From contig CAVUIG010000004.1 of assembly GCA_963741355.1 (NCBI GenBank), positions 124,001 to 188,000 of the forward strand: 64,000 nt of DNA. Direction: 5' to 3'. How positions within the stretch are numbered: the stretch's first letter is position 1; every line of letters starts with the position of its first letter. The DNA is from CAIWHR01 sp963741355. GTDB taxonomy: Bacteria; Pseudomonadota; Gammaproteobacteria; Burkholderiales; Casimicrobiaceae. Shown one piece after another: positions 27,019 through 36,835 of this stretch. Made by a program: the position numbers and the translations under genes. The notes beneath the pieces are model-generated. The model saw nothing but the letters and a program-made list of their open reading frames with translations, was not told the DNA's origin and searched no databases.

Positions 27019-27584
27019 CGCCTGCAGGCCACCGTGTACAGCGTCATCGGCAGTCCCGAGTTGCGGTCGAACGTCGCGCCGGCGTCGATGCCCGCCCTGG
27101 CGATGGCCTCGGCCGTGCGGAGCTTCGGATATTGCGCGTGCATCGCGCCGATCGCGAATTCACGGCCGGAGCCGACCGCCCAGAATCGCGTGTACTCGAA
27201 CACCTCGCGCATCGAGTAGACGCCGAAGATGCCGTGCGCGTTGGCCACGAGCGCGGTCACTTGCGTCGATTCGTACGGATCGTCCTCTTCCTCCTTGGGA
27301 TTGAGGAAGTGCTGCTCCTTCAGGATCGGGTGCAGCTTGCGGAACGTCTCGAAGATCCCCGCCTTGGTGGAGAAGTCGAGGTCGGCGTGCTTGGCGAGGA
27401 GGCTCTCGAAGACGAGCTGGTGCGCGGCACTCCCGCAGAGCCCGATGTGGGTGTCGCGGTAATGCAGGATCTTCTCCGGCGTCCGGTCGTACTCGGCGGT
27501 GAGCCGCGTGTCGCCGAACGTCGTGAGCGAATCCGCGGCGATCGTGATTTCATCGTTCTTGCGGACCGCGACGATTGTGGTCAT
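27015..27584 (-). CDS. Ntn-hydrolase proteasome homologue, BPH-like
   Basis: 189 residues from the ATG at 27584. After Met removal the chain begins TTIVAVRKNDEITIAADS, which places a nucleophilic Thr at position 1 and the conserved Asp of proteasome beta/HslV folds near position 17. GLCGSAAHQLVFESLL, VFEYTRFWAVGSGREFAIGA and the AEAIARAGIDAGATFDRNSG end are proteasome-like. It is too divergent to be HslV, and no hslU lies beside it. A separate betaproteobacterial proteasome homologue (BPH) is known from this class, and this gene fits that description. Its coupling to hslO by a TTGA overlap suggests a proteostasis role. Confidence 0.85.
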   Translation of the reverse strand: MTTIVAVRKNDEITIAADSLTTFGDTRLTAEYDRTPEKILHYRDTHIGLCGSAAHQLVFESLLAKHADLDFSTKAGIFETFRKLHPILKEQHFLNPKEEEDDPYESTQVTALVANAHGIFGVYSMREVFEYTRFWAVGSGREFAIGAMHAQYPKLRTAEAIARAGIDAGATFDRNSGLPMTLYTVACRR

Positions 27585-27671
27585 GGACAGGCCCGTTCGG
27601 GCGGTGGCATCGGAAGTGCCGCGGCAGCCGCGGCCGCGGGGGAACCGCAAATTATACCGCCCGGCGCGGGC

Positions 27672-28622
27672 TCACCCGAAATCGCGCGGCGCCGGCAGCG
27701 CTCCGACCGGCGGCAGCCGCGCCGGATCGAAGGTTGCGACGGCGATCGACCAGAATTCCGCGACCGACGCGGGGCGGGCGCTGCCCTCCGGAAACGGTTG
27801 GTCGAGAAATTGCCAGGCCGCGAGCAACGCCGGCAGCGGCTCGTCCGGCAGCGGCGCCGCATCGGTCTGCTTCGAGAGCTTGTTGCCGCCACGATCGAGC
27901 GCGACCGGATGATGCAGGTACGAAGGAGTGGCAAGGCCCAGCATCCGCTGCAGGAAGATCTGGCGCGGCGTCGATGCGAGCAGGTCGGCGCCGCGGACGA
28001 CGTGCGTGACGCCCTGCGCGGCGTCATCGACGACGACGGCCAGCTGGTACGCGAAAAGCCCGTCTGCGCGCTTGACCACGAAGTCGCCCACGTCACGCGC
28101 GAGATCCTGCGCCTGCGGGCCCTGCAGCCGGTCGCGGAATTCGACGATGGAGTCGGCCGCGTCCGACGGGACCCGGATTCGCCAGGCGTGCGCCGCGCGC
28201 GCGCGCCGGTCCTCCGGAATTCCATCGCGGCAGGTCCCCGGATAGACATGCTCGCCGCCGGCGCCCACCGGGGCGCTCGCGTTTTCGCGCCGCGTGCACA
28301 CGCAAGGGTAGACGCCGCCACGCGATCGCAACTGCTCGAGCGCCGCCTCGTAGAGTGCCGTGCGCTCCGATTGGCGGACCACGGGTCCGTCCCATGTGAA
28401 TCCGTATCGCTCGAGCGCGGCGAGGATCGCGCTCTCGGCGCCGCGCCGCGTGCGGGGCGCGTCGACGTCCTCGATGCGCACGAGCCAGGCTCCGCCCGCC
28501 GCGCGCGCGTCGCAGCAGCTCGCGAGCGCCGCGATGAGCGAGCCGAAGTGCAACGGGCCGGTGGGAGAGGGGGCGAAGCGGCCGCAAGGGCGGGCCGCGC
28601 CAGCCGTCCCGCGCGAGGTCAC
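27672..28622 (-). CDS. gluQ: Glutamyl-Q tRNA(Asp) synthetase
   Basis: 316 residues from the GTG at 28622, which overlaps the upstream transglycosylase stop as GTGA. Class I motifs are present: the HIGH-type FAPSPTGPLHFGSLIAAL and the KMSKS-type GGNKLSKQTDA. It lacks the anticodon-binding domain of GluRS, as expected. The zinc site is visible as CVCTRRE with CRDG. It attaches glutamate to queuosine in tRNA(Asp), which connects functionally to queG at 10.5 kb. Confidence 0.95.
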   Translation of the reverse strand: MTSRGTAGAARPCGRFAPSPTGPLHFGSLIAALASCCDARAAGGAWLVRIEDVDAPRTRRGAESAILAALERYGFTWDGPVVRQSERTALYEAALEQLRSRGGVYPCVCTRRENASAPVGAGGEHVYPGTCRDGIPEDRRARAAHAWRIRVPSDAADSIVEFRDRLQGPQAQDLARDVGDFVVKRADGLFAYQLAVVVDDAAQGVTHVVRGADLLASTPRQIFLQRMLGLATPSYLHHPVALDRGGNKLSKQTDAAPLPDEPLPALLAAWQFLDQPFPEGSARPASVAEFWSIAVATFDPARLPPVGALPAPRDFG

Positions 28623-29293
28623 CGCGCCGAAACGGACGCCGACACGGCGCGGAGCGTGCCGGTGCGAGGCGCGTATTGCCAGTTGCGGTTCATGACGGCG
28701 ATGACGCCGGTCGGATACTCGGAGCGGCCGAGGCTGCCGTTGTAGCGGCCGAGCGCGCGGTACAGGTCGCCGTTCTCGATGTCGAGGTAGTGGCGCAGGA
28801 TCACGCAGCCATAGCGCAGGTTGGTGCGCAGATGGAACAGGTTGTAGTTGGCGCCGCTGCCGATGAGGCCGGTCCAGAACGGCATCACCTGCATGAAGCC
28901 CCGCGCGCCCGCCGGCGAGATCGCGTACTTGCGGAAATTGCTCTCGTACTGGATCACGCCCAGCACGAGCTGCGGATCGAGACCCGCGCGCGTCGCCTCG
29001 TAGTGGACCGTCGCCAGGAATTCCTCGCGCGCATTCGTGTCGCCGAGCTTGTCGGCGAGCCGCGGGGACATCGCCTCGATCCACGGACGGAGCTCCATCC
29101 GGTTCATGTAGTCGATGGGGACCGGGCGATCGGAGATCGCCTGCGACATCAGCGTCGCGACCGAGGGCGCGAGGCGCTCCTCGACCTGGGCCCCGGCGAG
29201 CGCGACCCCGGACGCGAGCGTGAGACCCGCGAACGCGGTCACCGCGGCGACCGCGCGGCGCCAGGATCCGAATTGTCGCTGCATTGCCCTCAT
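28619..29293 (-). CDS. Exported lytic transglycosylase, SLT domain
   Basis: 224 residues. The signal peptide is clear (WRRAVAAVTAFAGLTLASGVALA). The SLT catalytic Glu is in LVLGVIQYESNFRKYAIS, followed by AGARGFMQVMPFWTGLIG and the ALGRYNGSLGRSEYP element. It cleaves peptidoglycan glycan strands. The ATG at 29293 overlaps the proS stop (ATGA); a second ATG at 29284 has a better GAGG and is an equally good start. Confidence 0.93.
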   Translation of the reverse strand: MRAMQRQFGSWRRAVAAVTAFAGLTLASGVALAGAQVEERLAPSVATLMSQAISDRPVPIDYMNRMELRPWIEAMSPRLADKLGDTNAREEFLATVHYEATRAGLDPQLVLGVIQYESNFRKYAISPAGARGFMQVMPFWTGLIGSGANYNLFHLRTNLRYGCVILRHYLDIENGDLYRALGRYNGSLGRSEYPTGVIAVMNRNWQYAPRTGTLRAVSASVSAR

Positions 29294-31042
29294 GCCAAGC
29301 CTGCCTCCCCGTCGGGACCCGAAAGTCTACTCCGAATGAAGGCGACGATCTCGCCGACCGGCACCGGGGTCGCGGCGGCCTCGCGCCGGCCCTGGTACTC
29401 GACCTTGCCATCCTTCAGGCCCCGCTCCCCGAGCGTCACCCGGTGCGGGATGCCGATCAGTTCAAGGTCAGCAAACATCACGCCAGGCCGCTCGCCGCGG
29501 TCGTCGAGCAGGACCTCCACCCCGGCCGCCTCGAGCTCGGCGTGAAGCCGGTCGGCAAGGGCGCGGACAGCGTCGTTGCGGTCGTAGCCGATGGGCGCCA
29601 GCGCCACGGCGAACGGCGCCAGCGGCAGGGGCCAGATGATCCCCTTGGCGTCGTGATTCTGCTCGATGGCCGCGGCGACGACGCGGGTAATACCGATGCC
29701 GTAGCAGCCCATCTCGATCAGCTTCGACTGACCCTGGGCGTCAAGATAGGTCGCGTTCATGTCCTGCGAGTAGCGCGTGCCGAGCGCGAACACGTGGCCG
29801 ACCTCGATCCCGCGGAGGATCTCCAGCGCGCCCTTGCCGTCGGGCGACGGGTCGCCGGCGACGACGTTGCGCAGGTCGGCGACCCGGTCGGGCTCCCGGC
29901 AGTCGCGGCCGAAATTGACGCCGCGAAGGTGGAAATCCGCGAGGTTGGCGCCGCAGACGAAATCGGCCATCGCCGCGACCGACCGGTCGGCGATCAGCGG
30001 GAGGTCACTCGGAAATGCCGACCGGCCCGAGATAGCCGGGCCGGCAGCCGGTCGCGGCGACGATTTCCGCCTCGCTCGCCCAGCGGAACTTCTCGAGGCC
30101 GGGAATCTTGCTGACCTTCACCTCGTTGAGCGCGTGATCGCCGCGGATCAGCAGCATGTGCACGCGCGCCGGGGCGCCGTCGGCGTCGACGGCAAGCATG
30201 ATGCACTTGACGGTGCGCGCGAGCGGCAGCCCCAGCAGCGCCGCGACCTCCTCGCAGGTCTCCTGTCCGGGCGTGGGCACTTTCTGCATCGCCTCGGCCG
30301 CGGCCGGGCGCGCCGCGGCGGGGGCGAGCGCCTCCGCGAGCTCGATGTTCGCCGCATAGTCGGACGCGGGGCACCATGCGATCGCGTCCTCGCCGGAATC
30401 GGCCAGCACCTGGAATTCGTGCGACGCGCTGCCGCCGATCTGTCCCGTGTCGGCGGCGACCGCGCGGAACTTGAGGCCCATCCGCGTGAAGATCCGCGCG
30501 TACGCGTCGTACATCGCCTGATAGGAGACCAGCATCGCGGCGCGGTCGACGTCGAACGAATAGGCGTCCTTCATCACGAATTCGCGCGAGCGCATCACGC
30601 CGAAGCGCGGGCGGACCTCGTCGCGGAATTTCGTCTGGATATGATAGAAATTGATCGGCAGCTGCTTGTAGCTGCTGATCTCCTTTCGCGCGAGGTCGGT
30701 GATGACCTCCTCGGACGTGGGCTGGACGATGAAATCGCGCTGGTGCCGGTCCTTGAGGCGCAGGAGCTCCGGCCCGTACTTGCCCCAGCGTCCGGTTTCC
30801 TGCCACAGCTCGGCGGGCTGCACCACCGGCATCAGCAGCTCGATCGCGCCGGCGCGGTTCATCTCGTCGCGCACGATCGCCTCGACCTTGCGCAGGACGC
30901 GCAACCCGAGCGGCAGCCACGTATAGATGCCCGCCGCGAGGCGCCGGATCATTGCCGCGCGGAGCATCAGCCGGTGGCTCGTGACCTCGGCTTCGGCGGG
31001 GGCTTCCTTCAGCGTGGGCAGATAGAACGTCGAGACGCGCAT
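29290..31042 (-). CDS. proS: Prolyl-tRNA synthetase, one-base frame disruption
   Basis: Reconstructed at about 583 residues, the length of bacterial-type ProRS with the INS editing domain. From the ATG at 31042 (MRVSTFYLPTLKEAP) class II motifs appear: motif 1 near LPLGLRVLRKVEAIVRDEMN, motif 2 around FRDEVRPRFGVMRSREFVMKDAYSF. The insertion domain covers about 220-390 and motif 3 is IEMGCYGIGITRVVAAAIEQ. The frame breaks at 30005-30009: the written frame hits TGA after GPVGISE, while dropping one base continues as DLPLIADRSVAAMADF. The gene is essential, so the break is almost surely not a true null allele. Confidence 0.93.
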
Positions 31043-31193
31043 GGCACTGTTTTTGTTGAAAAAACGGATTGTAACCCGATCGCGGTCCCATGCCGCGGAC
31101 ATTCGACGCCGATCTTCGAGAAAGGCGAGGGCACCCTCGCGGGCGCCCTCGTTTCGCGCGGGACGCGACGTCCCGCAATCGAGCGGTCGCGCG

Positions 31194-31638
31194 TTACCGG
31201 ACGACGATCACCGGCAGCTTGCTGTGAGTGAGCACCTTCTGCGTCTCGCTGCCGAGCAGCACGGCGGAAATGCCGCGGCGGCCGTGCGAGGCCATCACGA
31301 TGGCGTCGGCCTTGTGCTTCTTGGCGGCGGCGAGAATGGCCTCCCAGGGCGCGGCGGCGATCGTGTACGCGGAGGCGCATCCGACGCCGGCGGAGGCCGC
31401 CTTCGCGGTGGCCGCGTCGAGAATTTTCTTCGCGTCCTCCGCGGCGAGCTTCGCGTACTCCTTGCGCGACACGGGCTCGTAGACGACGCCGTCGGCGTAC
31501 GCAGGCAGCGGGTAGTCCGGCGCGGCGTAGAACACCGTCAGCTTTGCGCCGACGGCTTTGCGCGAGCGAGATCGCGTGCGTGACGGCCTTGTCCGAGAGC
31601 TTCGATCCGTCGGTGGCCACGAGCAGGTTCTTGTACAT
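31194..31638 (-). CDS. Universal stress protein UspA family, one-base frame disruption
   Basis: Reconstructed at about 147 residues from the ATG at 31638 (MYKNLLVATDGSKLSDKAVT). The frame breaks at 31556-31560 (CTTTG on the plus strand), where removing one A/T gives SLAQAVGAKLTVFYAAP. The ATP-binding signature GRRGISAVLLGSETQKVL is at the C-terminus and is of the G2xG9xG(S/T) type. It is divergent from ccoI and has an FNR box 73 bases upstream, with a -10-like CAGAAT exactly where a class II FNR promoter needs it. Such UspA genes near cbb3 oxidase loci are induced when oxygen falls. Confidence 0.9.
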
Positions 31639-31710
31639 ATGCGCTCCTTTCGGGGAAACGGCAGCGACATGCATGCAAAGACATTCTGATCCTGCATCAT
31701 CAGCCGGGCG

Positions 31711-31724
31711 TTGACCGAAATCAA
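31711..31724. promoter_or_regulatory. FNR box between uspA and ccoI
   Basis: TTGACCGAAATCAA matches the TTGAT-N4-ATCAA consensus at 9 of 10 positions. Its centre is 41.5 bases from a predicted uspA start point near 31676, with CAGAAT at 31683-31688 as the -10. A weaker second match, TTGTCGCGGGTCAA, is at 31732-31745. Confidence 0.72.
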
Positions 31725-31763
31725 CCGCTGATTGTCGCGGGTCAAGACGGCCCCGTATTCCGA

Positions 31764-31792
31764 TTGACCCGCCCGGGACCGCGCCTTAGATT
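31764..31792 (+). promoter_or_regulatory. Candidate sigma-70 promoter of ccoI
   Basis: TTGACC and TAGATT are separated by 17 bases. The expected start point coincides with the ATG of ccoI at 31799, so a leaderless transcript would result if this promoter is used. Confidence 0.35.
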
Positions 31793-31798
31793 GCTCCG

Positions 31799-34373
31799 AT
31801 GCCTGCTTCATCTTCGCTGATTGCGGCAAATTCATCGCGTGAACCGGCGCGCGAGCCTCCGGCTGTCGATCCGGCGGACGACGCGCGCTGCTATCACTGC
31901 GGACTGCCCAATCCGCAGCCGGCGCGTTGGCGCACGGATCTCAACGGCGCGCCGCGCAGCTTCTGCTGCGCGGGGTGTCGCGGCGTCGCGCAGACCATCC
32001 ACGCCGCGGGACTCGACGGGTTCTACCTCAGGCGCACCGAGGCCGCCGACCCGCAGGTCGAGGGCGACCCGGCGCGCGACGAGTGGTCGCACTGGGACGA
32101 GCCCGCCGCGCAGGCGCCGTTCGTGCGCGCGGTCCTGCCCGGGCCGGCGGAGATCTCGCTGCTGCTCGAAGGCATTCACTGCGGCGCGTGCATCTGGCTG
32201 ATCGAGTCGTGGCTTTCGCGGCAGCCGGGCATCGCCGGCGCGAGCGTCAATTTCGCGACGCGCCGCGCCCGCGTCACGTTCGATCCCGCGCGCGCAAAGC
32301 TGTCCGCGATCCTGCGCGCGGTCGCCGCGATCGGCTATCGCGCGCATCCTTACGATCCGGCGCGGCGCGAGGCGCTGGCGCGGCGCGAGGCGCGCGCGAT
32401 GCTGCTGCGGATGGCGGTCGCGCTGCTTGCGATGATGCAGGTGATGATGTTCGCGGTGCCGACCTACATCAGCGTCGACGGCGTCGAGCCCGCGCATCGG
32501 CGGCTGCTCGAATGGGCGAGCCTCACGCTGACGCTTCCGGCGATCCTGTATTGCGCGGCGCCGTTCTTCCGCGGCGCATGGCGCGATCTGCGTCACCTTC
32601 GGCCCGGGATGGACGTGCCGGTTGCGCTCGGGCTCGGCGCCGCGTTCCTCGCGAGCGCGTGGGCGACGTTTCGCGGCGAGGGCGCCGTCTACTACGATTC
32701 GGTGACGATGTTCATCGCGCTGCTGCTCGTCGCGCGCTACGTGGAGCAGATCGCCCGGCGCCGCGCGGGGGATGCGATCGAATCCGTCGCGCGCGCGGGG
32801 CCCGCCACCGCCGAGCGTCTGATCGCGTGGCCCGGACGCCGCGACGTGACCACGGTCGCCGCGGCATCGCTCGCGCCCGGCGACGTCGTGCTGGTGCGCC
32901 CCGGCGCGTCGATTCCCGCCGACGGCGACGTCGTCGAAGGCCGCGCCAGCGTCGAGGAGGCGATCCTCACCGGAGAGTCGATGCCGCGCGCGACGAACCG
33001 TCGGCGAGGCGGTGCTCGCCGGAAGCGTCGTTCGCGACGGCGCGCTCGTGCTGAAGGTCAGCGCGGCGGGCGCCGCCACGCGCTTGGCGTCGATCGAGCG
33101 GCTCGTGGAGCGCGCGGGCGCGGAGCGGCCACGCCTCGCCCGCCTCGCCGATCGTGTCGCCAGCTGGTTCGTCGTCGCGCTGCTCGGCATCGCCGTCGTG
33201 ACGGCGATCGCGTGGTGGCAGCTCGACCCCGCGCGCGCGCTCGCCGTGACATTTGCGGTGCTCGTGGTGTCATGTCCCTGCGCGCTGTCGCTCGCCACGC
33301 CCGCGGCGCTGGCCGCCGCCGCCGGCGCACTGGGGCGGCGGCGTGTGGTGATCGCGCGCGCCGACGCGCTCGAATCGCTCGCGCGCGTGACTCACGTCGT
33401 CTTCGACAAGACCGGCACGCTGACGGCGGGAAGGCTCACGCTGACCAGGACCATCCCGATCGGCGACACGACGCTCGGCACGGCGATCGCGCTGGCCGCG
33501 TCGCTCGAATCCGTTTCCGAGCATCCGATCGCGCGCGCGATCGTCGCGGCGTCCGGCACGGCTCCGCCCGTTCCGGTCGCGTCCCCGCGCGTGTTCGCGG
33601 GACAGGGCGTGGAAGGCGTCGTCGCGGGAAGAGTCGTTCGGCTCGGAACGTTCGAGTTCGTCGCCGCGCTCTCCGGCGCCGCGTGGCCGACGGCGGCCGC
33701 GGCCTCCGATCCGGCGGCGACGATCGTGACGCTCGGCGATGCGCGCGGCCTGTGTGCGCTGTTCGTGCTCACCGATGCGCTGCGCCCGGACGCGCCGGCG
33801 CTGATCGCGCGGCTGCGAGAGCAGGGCGTCGTGCCGCTGCTGCTGTCCGGCGACCGCGCGGCGACCGTGAACGCCGCGGCGGCGGCGCTCGGCATTGCCG
33901 ATGCCCGGGGCGACGCGCTGCCGGAAGCCAAGCGTGACGCGATCGCAGCGCTGCAATCGGGGGGCGCCGTGGTGGCGATGGTCGGCGACGGCGTCAACGA
34001 TGCGCCGTCGCTCGCGCAGGCGCAGGTGTCGATCAGCCTCGGGAGCGCGACGCCGCTCGCGCAGTGGACCGCGGACGTCGTCGTGCTCGCCGACGCGCTG
34101 CTGCCGATCGCCGACGCGATCGCGCACGCCCGGCGGACGCTCGCCATCGTGCGCGAGAATCTCGGCTGGGCGTTCGCCTACAACATCGTCGCGATTCCGG
34201 CGGCCGCGTTCGGCTTCGTCACGCCGCTCCTGGCCGCGCTCGGAATGTCGATCTCGTCGCTGGTCGTCGTCGGCAACGCGCTGCGTCTCGCCCGGATTCG
34301 AGGCGCAGCAGATGCGCGCGCAGGCACCGAAGGGGTGCCGCCGCGCGAATCGATGCGGCACGACGTCGCATGA
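31799..34373 (+). CDS. ccoI: cbb3 oxidase assembly copper P1B-ATPase CcoI, one-base frame disruption
   Basis: Reconstructed at about 857 residues. Order: N-terminal CYHCGLPNP zinc/copper motif with FCCAGCRGVAQTI, HMA-type domain with IHCGACIWLIESWL, eight membrane helices, actuator (EEAILTGESMP), the CPC copper-transport motif in VLVVSCPCALSLATPAAL, phosphorylation site DKTGTLTAG, and hinge MVGDGVNDAPSLAQA. The frame breaks near 32996-33000, in acgaaccgtcgg. It exports copper for the CuB site of cbb3 oxidase. It heads ccoI-ccoS and is divergent from uspA. The presence of the N-terminal Cys-rich region marks it as the CcoI/FixI type and not CopA. Confidence 0.94.
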
Positions 34374-34386
34374 CGATGCGGCACCG

Positions 34387-34635
34387 ATGGACATCCTGAT
34401 CCTGCTGATCCCGCTGTCGGTCGCGCTGGTACTCCTGATCGGCGCGGGATTCTGGTGGTCGGTGCAAAGCGGCCAATTCGACGATCTCGAAGGTCCCGCG
34501 CACCGGATTCTCGACGACGACGACACCAGTGTCGCGCCGGACGGGCGACGACGCGCCTGCCGCGGCGCAACGGGCCCCTTTGACCTCCGTCAAACTTGGC
34601 GGGAATACGCGCCATTAGTATCGCGCGTTTGGTGA
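34387..34635 (+). CDS. ccoS: cbb3 oxidase maturation protein CcoS
   Basis: Small single-pass protein. MDILILLIPLSVALVLLIGA and FWWSVQSGQFDDLEGPAHRI are the CcoS signature. The 3' end is uncertain. As written the frame ends at 34633-34635 with an Arg-rich tail that overlaps the ccoN promoter elements. Dropping one base in gacgggcgacg near 34550 gives the more typical acidic/Ala-rich tail DGDDAPAAAQRAP and a stop at 34616-34618. It is needed for cofactor insertion into CcoN. Starts 13 bases after ccoI. Confidence 0.85.
   Translation: MDILILLIPLSVALVLLIGAGFWWSVQSGQFDDLEGPAHRILDDDDTSVAPDGRRRACRGATGPFDLRQTWREYAPLVSRVW
34580..34621 (+). promoter_or_regulatory. FNR-dependent class II promoter of ccoNOQP
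   Basis: The FNR box TTGACCTCCGTCAA is at 34580-34593 and a -10 element TAGTAT at 34616-34621. The box centre lies about 41.5 bases upstream of the predicted start point (near 34628), the spacing for class II activation. The ccoN start codon is at 34768. Confidence 0.75.
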
Positions 34636-34767
34636 AATAGCGGTGTCGGGTCGAATCGATGCGCAGCGCGGCGGCGGCAAGCCGCGGGCACAGCCGGATC
34701 GTCGCGCCGCGGGCGCGGCAGGCAACGCCTGCACCAACGATGTGCTGAAAACGCGGGGGCAGATGCA

Positions 34768-36207
34768 ATGAGTGCGGCGAGCGCGGCGACGTTCAACTAC
34801 AAGGTGGTGCGCCAGTTTGCGATCATGACGGTCGTCTGGGGCATCGTGGGAATGCTGGTCGGCGTGATCATCGCCGCGCAGCTGCTGTGGCCCGAGCTCA
34901 ATTTCGACATTCCGTGGCTGTCCTACGGCCGCCTGCGGCCGCTGCACACCAACGCGGTGATCTTCGCCTTCGGCGGCTGCGCGCTGTTCTCCACGTCGTA
35001 TTACGTCGTCCAGCGCACGTGCCAGGTGCGGCTGTTCTCCGACGGGCTCGCGGCGTTCACGTTCTGGGGCTGGCAGCTCGTCATCGTGCTGGCCGCGATC
35101 ACGCTGCCGCTCGGCTACACGACCGGCAAGGAGTACGCCGAGCTCGAATGGCCGATCGACATCCTGATCGCGGTGGTCTGGGTCGCCTACGCCGTCGTGT
35201 TCCTCGGCACCATCGTGCTGCGCAAGACGCCGCACATCTACGTCGCGAACTGGTTCTACGCGTCGTTCATCGTGACGGTCGCGGTGCTGCACATCGTCAA
35301 CAGCGCCGAGATGCCCGTCTCGTTCCTGTCGATGAAGTCGTACTCGGCATACGCGGGTGCGCAGGACGCGATGATCCAGTGGTGGTACGGCCACAACGCG
35401 GTCGGCTTCTTCCTGACGGCGGGATTCCTCGGGATCATGTATTACTTCGTGCCGAAGCAGGCGGGCCGGCCGATCTACTCGTACCGGCTGTCGGTGGTGC
35501 ATTTCTGGGCGCTGATCTTCACCTACATGTGGGCGGGCCCGCACCACCTGCACTACACGGCGCTGCCGGACTGGACGCAGTCGCTCGGCATGCTGTTCTC
35601 GCTCATCCTGCTGGCGCCGTCGTGGGGCGGCATGATCAACGGGATGATGACGCTGTCGGGGGCGTGGCACAAGCTGCGCGACGACCCGATCCTCAAGTTC
35701 ATGATCGTGTCGCTGTCGTTCTACGGGATGAGCACGTTCGAGGGTCCGATGATGTCGATCAAGACCGTCAACGCGCTGTCGCATTACACGGACTGGACGA
35801 TCGGCCACGTGCACTCCGGCGCGCTGGGCTGGGTGGCGTTCATCTCGATCGGCGCGATGTACTACCTGATCCCGCGCATGTTCGGCAAGGCCGAGATGTG
35901 GTCGGTGCGGCTCATCACCGCGCATTTCTGGATCGCCACGATCGGCGTCGTGCTCTACATCGCCGCGATGTGGATTGCCGGGGTGATGCAGGGACTCATG
36001 TGGCGCGCGGTCAACGCCGACGGCACGCTCACCTACGCGTTCGTCGAGAGCGTGAAGGCGACCTATCCGTTCTACGCGATCCGGCTGGTCGGCGGAGTCC
36101 TCTTCCTCGCCGGGATGCTGATCATGGCCTGGAACGTCGTCCGCACGATCAGCGGCAGCAGGGCCGTCGACGCGCCGATCCCGGCGCTCGTGCCGGCGCA
36201 CGCGTAA
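34768..36207 (+). CDS. ccoN: cbb3-type cytochrome c oxidase subunit I
   Basis: 479 residues, twelve or more membrane helices. The haem b and b3/CuB histidines are visible in RPLHTNAVIFAFGG, WWYGHNAVGFFLTAGF, MWAGPHHLHYTALPDW and IGHVHSGALGWVAF. A GGGGG-type ribosome site precedes the ATG. It is the oxygen-reducing and proton-pumping subunit of the high-affinity oxidase. ccoO follows after 10 bases. No frame damage. Confidence 0.97.
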   Translation: MSAASAATFNYKVVRQFAIMTVVWGIVGMLVGVIIAAQLLWPELNFDIPWLSYGRLRPLHTNAVIFAFGGCALFSTSYYVVQRTCQVRLFSDGLAAFTFWGWQLVIVLAAITLPLGYTTGKEYAELEWPIDILIAVVWVAYAVVFLGTIVLRKTPHIYVANWFYASFIVTVAVLHIVNSAEMPVSFLSMKSYSAYAGAQDAMIQWWYGHNAVGFFLTAGFLGIMYYFVPKQAGRPIYSYRLSVVHFWALIFTYMWAGPHHLHYTALPDWTQSLGMLFSLILLAPSWGGMINGMMTLSGAWHKLRDDPILKFMIVSLSFYGMSTFEGPMMSIKTVNALSHYTDWTIGHVHSGALGWVAFISIGAMYYLIPRMFGKAEMWSVRLITAHFWIATIGVVLYIAAMWIAGVMQGLMWRAVNADGTLTYAFVESVKATYPFYAIRLVGGVLFLAGMLIMAWNVVRTISGSRAVDAPIPALVPAHA

Positions 36208-36217
36208 GGGGCGCACG

Positions 36218-36832
36218 ATGAAGCTCACCCAGGATTTCCTCGAGAAGAACATCGGCTGGATGGTCGTCGGCATCGTGCTGCTCATCAGCGTCGGCGGCCT
36301 CGTCGAGATCGTGCCGCTGTATTTCCAGAAGTCGACGACGGAACCGGTGGCCGGGGTCGTGCCCTACACGCCGCTGCAGCTCGCCGGCCGGGACATCTAC
36401 CTGCGCGAAGGCTGCTACAACTGCCACTCGCAGATGATCCGGCCGTTCCGCGCCGAGACCGAGCGCTACGGTCCGTACTCGGTCGCCGGCGAGTTCGTCT
36501 ACGATCATCCGTTCCAGTGGGGCAGCAAGCGCACCGGCCCGGACCTCGCCCGCGTCGGGGGCCGCTACTCGGACGACTGGCACCGCGTGCACCTCGACAA
36601 TCCGCGCGACGTCGTGCCCGAGTCGAACATGCCGGGCTACCCATGGCTTGCGAAAAGCGGCGCGGATGCGGACGGCATCCAGGCGCACATGGTGGCGCTG
36701 CGCCGGGTGGGCGTCCCGTATTCCGACAAGGACATCGCCGACGGCCCGGCCGGGCTCAAGGGCAAGACCGAGCAGGACGCGCTGATCGCGTACCTGCAGA
36801 ATCTCGGCCTCGCGATGAAGAACGCGAGGTAG
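36218..36832 (+). CDS. ccoO: cbb3-type cytochrome c oxidase subunit II
   Basis: 204 residues. One N-terminal membrane helix (GWMVVGIVLLISVGGLVEIV), a YLREGCYNCHSQMIRPF haem c site (CYNCH), and the conserved GPDLARVGGRYSDDWHRVHL and PESNMPGYPWL segments. The axial Met is probably the one in SNMPGYPW. Membrane-anchored monohaem subunit that passes electrons from CcoP to CcoN. Confidence 0.97.
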   Translation: MKLTQDFLEKNIGWMVVGIVLLISVGGLVEIVPLYFQKSTTEPVAGVVPYTPLQLAGRDIYLREGCYNCHSQMIRPFRAETERYGPYSVAGEFVYDHPFQWGSKRTGPDLARVGGRYSDDWHRVHLDNPRDVVPESNMPGYPWLAKSGADADGIQAHMVALRRVGVPYSDKDIADGPAGLKGKTEQDALIAYLQNLGLAMKNAR

Positions 36833-36835
36833 GCG

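Noticed and set aside
30005..30009. Programmed +1 frameshift at a UGA codon in proS, similar to prfB
   Set aside because: No Shine-Dalgarno-like stimulator or slippery CUU is next to the UGA, and many other genes here have the same type of one-base surplus without a stop codon.
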